Below are positions 1 through 6,111 of a stretch of DNA of 6,721 bases, one piece after another (within the stretch, counting starts at the first letter, position 1; each line of letters begins with the position of its first letter). A program made the translations under genes and the position numbers. The stretch covers positions 1-6,721 of the forward strand of contig DMUR01000079.1 of the NCBI GenBank assembly GCA_003476885.1, read 5' to 3'. The stretch comes from Chloroflexota bacterium (GTDB taxonomy: Bacteria; Chloroflexota; Limnocylindria; Limnocylindrales; Limnocylindraceae). The notes beneath the pieces are model-generated. The model saw nothing but the letters and a program-made list of their open reading frames with translations. It was not told the DNA's origin and did not search any database.

Positions 1-123
1 CGCGCAGCAATCCTTGGGCCGCTCGACGCGCTTAGCTCGCTGGTCATCGCCGGAGGCTTCGCTGCGCTGCTGCTGACGGGGACCGCGGTCGCAGGCCAAC
101 TGACGAAGGCAGAAGAGGCGTGA
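1..123 (+). CDS. C-terminal end of an unidentified membrane protein (partial)
   Basis: Frame 1 is open from the first base to a TGA at 121-123 and gives the last 40 residues of a protein whose start lies outside the window. About residues 14-32 form a hydrophobic stretch rich in Ala, Gly and Leu, which looks like a final membrane helix. It is followed by a short polar tail ending in KAEEA. The stop overlaps the GTG start of the next gene as GTGA, so the two are probably co-transcribed and translationally coupled. As the neighbour resembles a respiratory complex or antiporter subunit, this may be another membrane subunit of the same complex. That is inference from position only, since 40 residues are too few to name a family. 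Confidence 0.6.
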   Translation, partial: RAAILGPLDALSSLVIAGGFAALLLTGTAVAGQLTKAEEA

Positions 124-1601
124 GCGACACACAAGGCCTCCTCCTCCTCCTCAGCGCCCTCCGCGCGCTCGCGCCACTCGCCCTTGCGCTCATCAGTCTT
201 GTTGCGGTCCCGATTATCAGCGCAGAAAGATTCGGTGCCCCGCGTCAGGCGGCAACGCGAGCACGCTATCTCGTCGTGGCACTCCTGCTGCTCAGCGGCG
301 GTGCAGCGTTTGTTGCTGGCGCTGGCGTGGCATCAACGCTCTTGATCGGAGAGCTGTCAATCAACCCCTCACAACCGGGGCGACTCCTCGTCGCCCTCGG
401 CGGACCCATCTTCGCGATCATCGTTGCCGTTGGTGAGGGCCGGCGCGCAGGCGCAATGGGGCAGGTTGCCCTCTTCGGACTTGCCGTCATTGACCTTGCG
501 CTCGCAATCCCGATCGGCATTGCGCCGATCGCGCTCTTGCTCATCGGCGGGACGTCACTTGCTGCGCTCGCGGCGGGTGGGAAAGAGGATGCCGAACGGG
601 CCCGTGCCGTCTTCCGAGACCTTCGCAGCGCAGGCGTGCTGATCACGCTAACTGTGGTGGCTGAGCTCTTGCGCTCTGCGATCCCACTCTCAGCGACCGA
701 CCCCGCCTACGCGACCACGGCGTCGCTCACCGCTGGCGTTGCCCTCTCCCTCTCGCTCATCGTCCTCGCCTCAATTGGCGCATTCCCCTTTCATCACCGC
801 TTGGTACGCATCTTCGACTCGCTGCCAATTGTTGGGTCGCTCATGGTGGGCGTATGGATCCCCGCAGCGATCACCCTCATCATCTTCAGCGAACTCTCAC
901 TCCTGATCTCGGCGGTGAGTGATCCGATCGGCGGTGCGGTTCTTCCGATCCTGGTCGTAACTGGCGCGTTCACCATGCTCTTCGGTGGCATCTCCGCGCT
1001 CCTCCATGACGACGTTGGAGAGGTGCTCGGCTTCTTCGCTGTTGGCAGCAGTGGCTGGCTCGCGCTCGGACTCGCCGCGGTGATCGCGAGACCCTCCACC
1101 CTTGCGCCGCATGTGCTCGTGATCCCCGCAACGCTCGTCATCTCACTCTTTGGGATCTGGCGCGCCGCCATTCGGCGCCGCTACGACCTCGTCTCGCTCC
1201 AGGACCTGACCGGGTGGGCTCGGCACACGAGTGCGATCGGACTCGTCTTGGTCGGAGTGATCGTTGCGATGATTGCGGTGCCGGGGAGTGCACTCTGGTC
1301 AGCGCGTGCCGACGTGATTGGCGCGAGCGGGAGTGTGATCACCATCGTCGTTGCGGTTGCCGGTGCTGTCGCCCTGGTCGCAGCAGTGCTTCGAGTCCTA
1401 CTTGTTGGACTCTCACAGAAGAGTCGCGATGTGGAGCGAACAGAGGTTCGTAGGGTGACTCACCCCGTCACCATTGCAATGCTCGCTGGGACAATCTTGA
1501 TTGCGGGTGCCGCCGCAGGCCTCATTAATGTTGAATCTGCCGCCTCTGAGCTGCTGCGTCCGGCGCCCGAGGCGACGGTGGTGCCAGGAGATCTCCCCTA
1601 G
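120..1601 (+). CDS. NuoN-like proton-antiporter family membrane protein, divergent
   Basis: A 493-residue, very hydrophobic protein with roughly a dozen or more membrane segments. Three stretches recall the NuoN/Mrp antiporter fold. Residues 219-240 contain FPFHH, matching the PFH...P loop after helix 7. Residues 289-320 (GGISALLHDDVGEVLGFFAV, then a GW/LALG run) match the 'N..AL.Q...KR.LAYSSI.H.GY' helix. Residues 362-396 (DLTGWARH, then AVPGSALWSAR) match 'DLAGL.R.P...S..GIPP..GF.GK'. The helix 7 lysine aligns with Ser218, the GK lysine with Arg396, and I find no counterpart of the helix 5 glutamate. It may therefore be a structural or non-pumping member of a complex I, membrane hydrogenase or Mrp-type complex. 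The family is fairly likely; the exact subunit is not resolved. The GTG start is chosen because it overlaps the upstream stop (GTGA) and has GAAGG ten bases before it. The gene ends three bases from the convergent ndk stop. Confidence 0.6.
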   Translation: MSDTQGLLLLLSALRALAPLALALISLVAVPIISAERFGAPRQAATRARYLVVALLLLSGGAAFVAGAGVASTLLIGELSINPSQPGRLLVALGGPIFAIIVAVGEGRRAGAMGQVALFGLAVIDLALAIPIGIAPIALLLIGGTSLAALAAGGKEDAERARAVFRDLRSAGVLITLTVVAELLRSAIPLSATDPAYATTASLTAGVALSLSLIVLASIGAFPFHHRLVRIFDSLPIVGSLMVGVWIPAAITLIIFSELSLLISAVSDPIGGAVLPILVVTGAFTMLFGGISALLHDDVGEVLGFFAVGSSGWLALGLAAVIARPSTLAPHVLVIPATLVISLFGIWRAAIRRRYDLVSLQDLTGWARHTSAIGLVLVGVIVAMIAVPGSALWSARADVIGASGSVITIVVAVAGAVALVAAVLRVLLVGLSQKSRDVERTEVRRVTHPVTIAMLAGTILIAGAAAGLINVESAASELLRPAPEATVVPGDLP

Positions 1602-1604
1602 CAA

Positions 1605-2069
1605 CTACTCCTCGTCGGAGAGCACCCAGTCGTCAACGCCACGTGTGTATTCCACCAGTTCACCCGGCGTGAACCAGAGGGCGATCTCTGCCGCGGCAGT
1701 CTCCGGTGCATCGGATGCGTGAATCAAGTTCTTCGCCGTTTCAAGGCCAAAGTCGCCGCGGATCGTCCCTGGTGCCGCTTCATGCGGCTTCGTCGCGCCA
1801 ACCATTGAGCGCACAACGGTGATGGCGTTCGGCCCCTCGAGGACGAGGGAAACGACTGGCCCCGATGTGATGAAGTCAACAAGCCCGGCGAAGAATGGTC
1901 GGGCCGCGTGCACCGCATAGTGCGTCTCGGCGAGCTTCCTGCTCACAGGCATCAGCTTCATCGCAACGATCTTCAGACCGCGATCCTCAAAGCGCGAGAT
2001 GACGCGACCAGCAAGGAGTCGCTGGACGCCATCCGGCTTGACGAGGACGAGGGTGCGCTCTGACTTCAT
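1605..2069 (-). CDS. ndk: Nucleoside diphosphate kinase
   Basis: This cytoplasmic enzyme moves the terminal phosphate from ATP to other nucleoside diphosphates through a phosphohistidine intermediate, keeping NTP and dNTP pools balanced. At 154 residues it has a usual family length. The hallmarks are visible: TLVLVKPDGV near the N terminus with Lys11, Tyr51 in the helical hairpin, Arg87, Thr93, IRGDFG at 103-108 with Arg104, and the active-site signature NLIHASD at 114-120, where His117 is the phosphorylated residue. No key residue is missing, so it should be active. The ATG follows the peptidase gene after 17 bases without a clear Shine-Dalgarno sequence. A TAGGCT box lies six bases before the ATG, so the gene may also be transcribed on its own as a leaderless mRNA. 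It converges on the antiporter-like gene, with three bases between the stop codons. Confidence 0.97.
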   Translation of the reverse strand: MKSERTLVLVKPDGVQRLLAGRVISRFEDRGLKIVAMKLMPVSRKLAETHYAVHAARPFFAGLVDFITSGPVVSLVLEGPNAITVVRSMVGATKPHEAAPGTIRGDFGLETAKNLIHASDAPETAAAEIALWFTPGELVEYTRGVDDWVLSDEE

Positions 2070-2075
2070 GGTGAG

Positions 2076-2081
2076 AGCCTA
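2076..2081 (-). promoter_or_regulatory. Putative -10 box for leaderless ndk transcription
   Basis: On the minus strand the sequence reads TAGGCT, six bases (CTCACC), then the ndk ATG. A TANNNT box ending six bases before the start codon is the spacing expected if transcription begins at the A of ATG. No Shine-Dalgarno sequence competes with this reading. The box sits within the 17-base gap after the peptidase stop. No convincing -35 box was identified. This is inferred from pattern and spacing. Confidence 0.45.
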
Positions 2082-2086
2082 GCCGA

Positions 2087-3427
2087 TCACCGCGTTCGGG
2101 GCTGAAGTAGCGATGGGTCAAGGTCGCCTCGCGCCGCCGCGCGTCGGAGTGCCGCGACCGTCGTTCGAGGCGCGGAGAGGCCAACCCGGAAGCCGCCAAC
2201 CTTGACGAGGCGGCGTGCGACACGGAGAAGATCGGCGGGGCGTACGCGCATGATCTCGGCGAGGAGATCTGGGAGCTCTTGTGGTGATCGACGGAGGAGA
2301 CGCTGGCTCGCGTGCCACTCCGCGAGCCCTCGCGGATCATCCGCTGCACGCTCGAGTCGCCCAGCAAGATAGGCACGTGCGCGCTCAATCTCTCCCTCGC
2401 TCGGCACTTCGCGCGCAAGGCGACGAAGTGCCGCCGTCACCAACTGCAGCGCGGGGATCACCTTTGACGGGTCGGCGCCGCCGGCAACAATGAAGGCACC
2501 CGCATCTGCGTATTCAACGCTGCTCGTACTGATGTCGTAAACCAGGCCACGCTCTTCGCGAAGCTCAAGGAAGAGTCGGCTCGCAGACCCGTCGCCAAGG
2601 ATCGTTGAGAGGAGCTCAAGTGCTGGTGCATCTGGATCCTCTCGCCGCAACGCGGGGAGGCCAAGGGCGAACTGTGCCTGCTCACCGTCTCGGATCTTGG
2701 CAACGATCCCTTCGCCGCGCGCAGAGACGCGCGTCAACGCGGTGCGACCACTGACCGTACGCGGCGGGGCGGCTTGCGCTCCGAGTGATGCGCGCACTGC
2801 TCGAGCGACCGCCTCTGCGTCAGCGAGGGTGAGGTCACCCGCGATCGCGAGGGTGGTTGCCGCGGGCGTGTAGGTGCGCGCATGAAAGCGAGCGACCGCT
2901 TCATGCCGAAGTGCGCGGACCTCCGCAGGTCGTCCTGCGATCTCTCGTCCAAGTGCATGCACGCCAAAGAGGGCACGATCCAACGCCGTCCCCGCCTGTT
3001 CGCTCGGATCATCGTCGTACGAGCGGATCTCTTCAATCACGATCTGACGCTCAATGCGCATGTGCTCTGGGTGCAGGAGTGGTGCAAGCGCCACCGCGCC
3101 GATCAGCCGTGCCGCTTCCACCGCAACGGCTTGAGGAACATGGATCCAGTAGATCGTGCTCTCTCGATCAGTCCCCGCATTTGACGTTGCCCCAAGCGAC
3201 TCCATGGCGTGGGCGAGAGCGGCGGAGTTTTCTGCGCCAGGAATTCCACGAAAGCAGAGATGCTCAAGAAGGTGTGCCGCTCCGCGCTCCGACGGGCGCT
3301 CGTGTCGTGAGCCTGCACCGATCGCAATGGCAATCGCGACACTTCGTGCCGCTGGGGTGTGGATGAAGACCGACGATTTGAGAGAGCCCCCGCGAAGCGC
3401 GCGGGAACGAATGGCGCGGTGTTTCAG
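2087..3427 (-). CDS. M16 family zinc metallopeptidase, probable CTG start
   Basis: A peptidase of the insulinase/processing-protease family, M16B type (like YmxG and PqqL-type proteins), 446 residues if begun at the CTG at 3427-3425. The zinc motif HLLEH is at residues 52-56, and Glu133 in IEEIRSYDDDP lies 76 residues after it, fitting HxxEH-x(74-76)-E. The second, non-catalytic half contains the family's R/Y region (LELREERGLVYD, then a DAGAF strand). The ATG at 3205 would cut away the zinc motif and cannot be the true start. Reading upstream, the frame is open to a TAG at 3436-3434 with no ATG, GTG or TTG. The CTG overlaps the upstream stop as CTGA, and the N terminus it gives matches the normal family N terminus (SVAIAIAIGAGSRHE strand before HxxEH). 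An ATT at 3412-3410 is an alternative start. No signal peptide is seen, so it is probably cytoplasmic. Its substrate is unknown. Confidence 0.9.
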   Translation of the reverse strand: MKHRAIRSRALRGGSLKSSVFIHTPAARSVAIAIAIGAGSRHERPSERGAAHLLEHLCFRGIPGAENSAALAHAMESLGATSNAGTDRESTIYWIHVPQAVAVEAARLIGAVALAPLLHPEHMRIERQIVIEEIRSYDDDPSEQAGTALDRALFGVHALGREIAGRPAEVRALRHEAVARFHARTYTPAATTLAIAGDLTLADAEAVARAVRASLGAQAAPPRTVSGRTALTRVSARGEGIVAKIRDGEQAQFALGLPALRREDPDAPALELLSTILGDGSASRLFLELREERGLVYDISTSSVEYADAGAFIVAGGADPSKVIPALQLVTAALRRLAREVPSEGEIERARAYLAGRLERAADDPRGLAEWHASQRLLRRSPQELPDLLAEIMRVRPADLLRVARRLVKVGGFRVGLSAPRTTVAALRRAAARGDLDPSLLQPRTR

Positions 3428-3903
3428 GAGTCGCTACGCCCAGGCTCCGAAACGTCGGAGGCGGCGTCGGCACTCGGCCACGCCTGCGTTGGAAGTTCAA
3501 TCTGCACGTACTCTTCGCCCCGGTACTCAAGCCAGGTTCGCACCGGTTCACTTCGCGGGATGGTCGCACCGGCGCGATACTCAATCTCCACGACGGCGTC
3601 GTTACTACGCAACGTGTACCGAAGGTGGCCAGGCTCAGAGAGGTCAAACTCGACGCTCTGAAATGCGTCCACATTGATCGTGATGGTGAGCGGCGTGAAG
3701 ATGGAAGAGATCTCTGGGTCGTCACCAAGGACCTCTTCAACCCAGCCCATCCCTCGCGCGATGAGCTCCCCACCCACGTGGTGCTCATAGGCCACGGTCT
3801 GCCGAAGCAGCGGGCGGAGGACGTTCGCCTTATCCGCGCGCAGGATCGCAAGTCCTCGATTCACAAAGAGGCCGGGTGCCTGCTCGTCGTGGTCATGATC
3901 CAT
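3424..3903 (-). CDS. Conserved-looking protein of unknown function, 159 residues
   Basis: I do not recognise this family. The protein is acidic and soluble, with no signal peptide or membrane segment. It begins with an Asp/His-rich stretch (MDHDHDEQ) that could bind a metal, though eight residues prove nothing. Residues 18-60 look helical (LAILRADKANVLRPLLRQTV, then GELIARGMGWVEEVLG). Residues 70-137 look like a series of beta strands (PLTITINVDAFQSVEFDL, HLRYTLRSNDAVVEIEY, TWLEYRGEEYVQIELP). The tail from about 140 is Ser/Asp/Ala-rich and probably disordered. It is the first gene of the minus-strand group and its stop overlaps the likely CTG start of the peptidase, so the two are probably made together. 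The ATG is chosen because a TAGGCT box lies nine bases before it. Codon use matches the neighbours, and the length plus operon position argue for a real gene. Confidence 0.75.
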   Translation of the reverse strand: MDHDHDEQAPGLFVNRGLAILRADKANVLRPLLRQTVAYEHHVGGELIARGMGWVEEVLGDDPEISSIFTPLTITINVDAFQSVEFDLSEPGHLRYTLRSNDAVVEIEYRAGATIPRSEPVRTWLEYRGEEYVQIELPTQAWPSADAASDVSEPGRSDS

Positions 3904-3912
3904 GAGAGGGAG

Positions 3913-3918
3913 AGCCTA
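3913..3918 (-). promoter_or_regulatory. Putative -10 box for the minus-strand operon
   Basis: On the minus strand TAGGCT is followed by nine bases (CTCCCTCTC) and the ATG of the 159-residue gene. It lies inside an 11-base motif, GCTAGGCTCTC, that also precedes ndk. Transcription starting about seven bases after the box would leave a leader of only two or three bases. There is no Shine-Dalgarno sequence. This is inferred from pattern. Confidence 0.4.
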
Positions 3919-3970
3919 GCGCAGCCGCCTTCGTGCCGCGAGCACGCGCCCGCCGATCCCCCGCCCCGCC

Positions 3971-3976
3971 TATCAT
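3971..3976 (+). promoter_or_regulatory. Putative -10 box for leaderless coaX operon transcription
   Basis: TATCAT differs from TATAAT at one base and is followed by exactly six bases (CGGCTC) before the coaX GTG. This spacing places the transcription start at the start codon itself. The region upstream is C-rich and shows no Shine-Dalgarno sequence and no clear -35 box. It would drive coaX, coaBC and panB. It lies in a 79-base region that must also serve the divergent minus-strand operon. Confidence 0.55.
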
Positions 3977-3982
3977 CGGCTC

Positions 3983-4786
3983 GTGCGCTACGCCATTGAT
4001 CTAGGGAACAGCGCCGCGAAGGTCGGCTACCTCCGCGAAGGCGCCCTCGTCTCCCTGCGCTTCGCCACCCCTGCGAACCCCCGTGATGCTGGCGCCTGGC
4101 GCGCCGTTGCTGAGGCGCTCCTCGACCTCGCTGCGAGCGAAGGGGGTGCCGCCACCGAACTCATCGTTGGGAGCGTCGTCCCCGACGGCACCGCGGCACT
4201 CCGCGACGTTGCCGCGGCGCGAGCGATCGCTGTTGACGTGCTTAGAAGTGGGGATCTCCCACTCGTCTCCCGCCTTGAGGAGCCTGAACGCATCGGCGTC
4301 GATCGCGCCCTCGCCGCCTGGTTCACGTATGCGCAACACGGTGTGCCGAACCAGCGCGGTGCGATTGCGGTGACGCTCGGTACGGCGCTCACACTAACGT
4401 GCGTCAGCCGCGCAGGTGAGCTTCTCGGTGGCGCAATCGCCGCATCACCACTTCTCGCCGCGCGTGCACTCGCGAGTGGAACCGCTGCGCTTCCCGAAGT
4501 CACCCTCTATGACGAGAGTCCAGAGATTCCAGGGCCGATCGGCGCATCAACGGAGAGCGCACTCGCCGCCGGGATCTTGCGCAGCGCGCGTGGCGGTCTC
4601 ACAACACTGATTGAAGAGAGCGTCGCCGAAATGGAGCGACGCGACCCAGGGTCGCCAGCGCCCGCAATCAGCCTCACGGGTGGTGCGGCAACTGCGGGCT
4701 GGAGCGCAGGAATTCACGCCGATCTTCGTGACCCAGATCTTGTGGTGCGCGCACTCCTCGCCCTCCCGCGGAGCGTCCGCACATGA
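3983..4786 (+). CDS. coaX: Type III pantothenate kinase (CoaX), divergent
   Basis: Predicted to phosphorylate pantothenate to 4'-phosphopantothenate with ATP, the first step from pantothenate to CoA, in the cytoplasm. The 267 residues fit the family. Visible motifs are the N-terminal phosphate loop DLGNSAAK at 6-13 (Asp6, Asn9, Lys13), PERIGVDRALAAW at 101-113 with the presumed catalytic base Asp107, LGGAI at 148-152, SGTAALPEV at 165-173, STESALAAGI at 189-198 and LTGG at 231-234. Two positions are unusual: the DxGTA motif reads TLGTA at 131-135, with Thr in place of Asp, and TGGD reads TGGA at 232-235. The 'GGAI.PG' stretch also lacks PG. The start is the GTG six bases after TATCAT, because Asp6 then takes its usual position. 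The stop overlaps coaBC (ATGA). The neighbouring CoA genes strongly support the name; whether it is fully active is less sure. Confidence 0.88.
   Translation: MRYAIDLGNSAAKVGYLREGALVSLRFATPANPRDAGAWRAVAEALLDLAASEGGAATELIVGSVVPDGTAALRDVAAARAIAVDVLRSGDLPLVSRLEEPERIGVDRALAAWFTYAQHGVPNQRGAIAVTLGTALTLTCVSRAGELLGGAIAASPLLAARALASGTAALPEVTLYDESPEIPGPIGASTESALAAGILRSARGGLTTLIEESVAEMERRDPGSPAPAISLTGGAATAGWSAGIHADLRDPDLVVRALLALPRSVRT
4770..4773 (+). promoter_or_regulatory. Ribosome binding site of coaBC
   Basis: GGAG ends nine bases before the coaBC ATG at 4783 and lies within the last codons of coaX. It supports this ATG as the start. It also contrasts with the Shine-Dalgarno-free starts of coaX, ndk and the 159-residue gene, so internal operon genes here may use Shine-Dalgarno initiation while first genes are leaderless. 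Confidence 0.5.
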
Positions 4787-6111
4787 GCGGCGGGCCAACT
4801 GGCGCGAACGGACCACTGAGCGGGCGACTGATCGTACTCGGCATCACTGGATCGATCGCCGCATTCAAGGCTCCGGAGATTGTTCGCGCGCTGCGTGCTG
4901 CAGGCGCAGACGTGCAGGCACTGCTCACGCCAGCCGCAACACGATTCGTCTCACCGCTCACGCTGCGCACGCTGACCGGACACACCGTTGATGCCGATCT
5001 CCTTGACCTGCTCCCAGATGGTCGCATCGGTCACATCGTTGCCGCCAATAGCGCCGATGCAATCCTCGTCGCACCCGCAACGGCGCAGTGGCTCGGCGCC
5101 ATGGCCGGCGGACTCGCCGGGGATGTGGTGACCGCCACCTGCCTCGCCACCACCGCACCCGTTGTTGTTGCCCCCGCAATGGATGGTGAGATGTGGGCAC
5201 ATCCGGCAACCGCCACGAACGTGGCGCGACTCACCAACGACTTCGGCTACACAGTCGTGTCACCAGAGAGCGGCGCGCTTGCATCTGGGAGTAGCGGCGT
5301 CGGTCGACTCCCTGAACCTGCCACGCTCGTTGAGGCGCTCGTGGCGGCAATTGGGAGCACGCCGATCCGCGAGCCGAACGAGGCGCGGCGGCCACCACTC
5401 GTCCCTTCAGGCGATCTCTCTGGCCGACGAGTCGTCATCACCGCGGGCGGCACAGAGGAGCCGATCGATGCGGTGCGCATCCTGGCGAATCGCTCGTCAG
5501 GGCGGCAGGGGGTCGCCCTCGCCGAAGCGGCACGCGATCGCGGTGCTGATGTGGTGCTGATCGCCGCACGCGTCGCCATCCCGCTCCCTGAAGGGGTGGA
5601 GATCGTCCGCGTCGCCACCGTTGCCGACTTGCAGTCTGCACTTGAGCGCACACTCCTGCCGCCGCCTGCCGGCGCAGCGGCGACCCCCGCGGATCTCTTC
5701 ATTGCCGCCGCAGCCGTCTCTGACTTCCGGATGGCTGGTGGGCCGAGCAAGGAGAAGCTGCGTCGTGATGGTGCGCTCACCCTTCACCTTGAACCGACCC
5801 CTGACCTCCTTGCTGCGATCGCCGCCGCGCTCGGGCCACGTGCGAAGCGAGCAACCAAACTGATCGGCTTCTCCGCAGAGAGCGGCGCAACGAAGCGCGC
5901 GGCAGAGAAGCTCACCGCGAAGGACCTTGATTGCATCGTTGCGAATGATGTGAGTGCGCCAGGGATCGGTTTTGAGAGCGCGGAGAACGCGGTCGAGATC
6001 CTGCACGTGGATGGGAGCACGCAGCGAATTGGCCCAGCACCAAAGCGTGTGGTTGCCGACGGAATCCTTGATCAGGCGGTGCGACTCCTGAGTAAGACAA
6101 CGCGCGGATGA
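4783..6111 (+). CDS. coaBC: Bifunctional phosphopantothenoylcysteine decarboxylase / phosphopantothenate-cysteine ligase (CoaBC, Dfp)
   Basis: This enzyme joins cysteine to 4'-phosphopantothenate using CTP (CoaB) and decarboxylates the product to 4'-phosphopantetheine with FMN (CoaC). The CoaC domain spans about residues 13-190: GITGSIAAFKAPEIVRAL at 20-37 (FMN binding), the catalytic His84 in RIGHI, VAPAT at 96-100, PAMDGEMW at 131-138, and GALASGSSGVGRL at 164-176. The CoaB domain runs from about 212 to 436: VVITAGGTEEPIDAVRILAN then RSSGRQG (217-243), AAAAVSDFR at 308-316, KEKL at 323-326, IGFSAES at 361-367 and LDCIVANDV at 382-390. The length of 442 is somewhat above the usual 400 or so; the extra residues lie at the N terminus and in the linker around 190-211. 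Two hallmark residues differ: Asn of PAMN is Asp134, and the Cys of 'LACG' is Ser169. The ATG overlaps the coaX stop and has GGAG nine bases upstream. The stop overlaps the panB start. Confidence 0.96.
   Translation: MSGGPTGANGPLSGRLIVLGITGSIAAFKAPEIVRALRAAGADVQALLTPAATRFVSPLTLRTLTGHTVDADLLDLLPDGRIGHIVAANSADAILVAPATAQWLGAMAGGLAGDVVTATCLATTAPVVVAPAMDGEMWAHPATATNVARLTNDFGYTVVSPESGALASGSSGVGRLPEPATLVEALVAAIGSTPIREPNEARRPPLVPSGDLSGRRVVITAGGTEEPIDAVRILANRSSGRQGVALAEAARDRGADVVLIAARVAIPLPEGVEIVRVATVADLQSALERTLLPPPAGAAATPADLFIAAAAVSDFRMAGGPSKEKLRRDGALTLHLEPTPDLLAAIAAALGPRAKRATKLIGFSAESGATKRAAEKLTAKDLDCIVANDVSAPGIGFESAENAVEILHVDGSTQRIGPAPKRVVADGILDQAVRLLSKTTRG

Larger units (their letters stand above)
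3904..3982. promoter_or_regulatory. Divergent intergenic promoter region
   Basis: This 79-base gap separates the starts of the minus-strand operon and the CoA operon. It holds one TANNNT box for each direction close to the two start codons. The C-rich middle (about 3921-3970) shows no clear operator palindrome. Control of both operons from here is inferred from the layout. Confidence 0.6.

Noticed and set aside
511..531. Perfect 8-base inverted repeat (CGATCGGC / GCCGATCG) with a 5-base loop.
   Set aside because: It lies inside a coding region, has no T-run, and arises from common codons for Ile, Gly and Pro.
1587..1596. GGAGATCTCC palindrome just before the stop of the antiporter-like gene, considered as a terminator.
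   Set aside because: It has no loop and no following T-run, so it cannot form a normal terminator hairpin.
3203..3205. ATG as the start of the M16 peptidase.
   Set aside because: It would remove the HLLEH zinc motif, which is encoded in the same frame just upstream (3274-3260).
2857..3851. Several open frames of 100-195 codons on both strands across the peptidase and 159-residue gene.
   Set aside because: They are Arg/Pro/Ser-rich shadows of the peptidase, which has a full zinc motif, and of the gene upstream of it.
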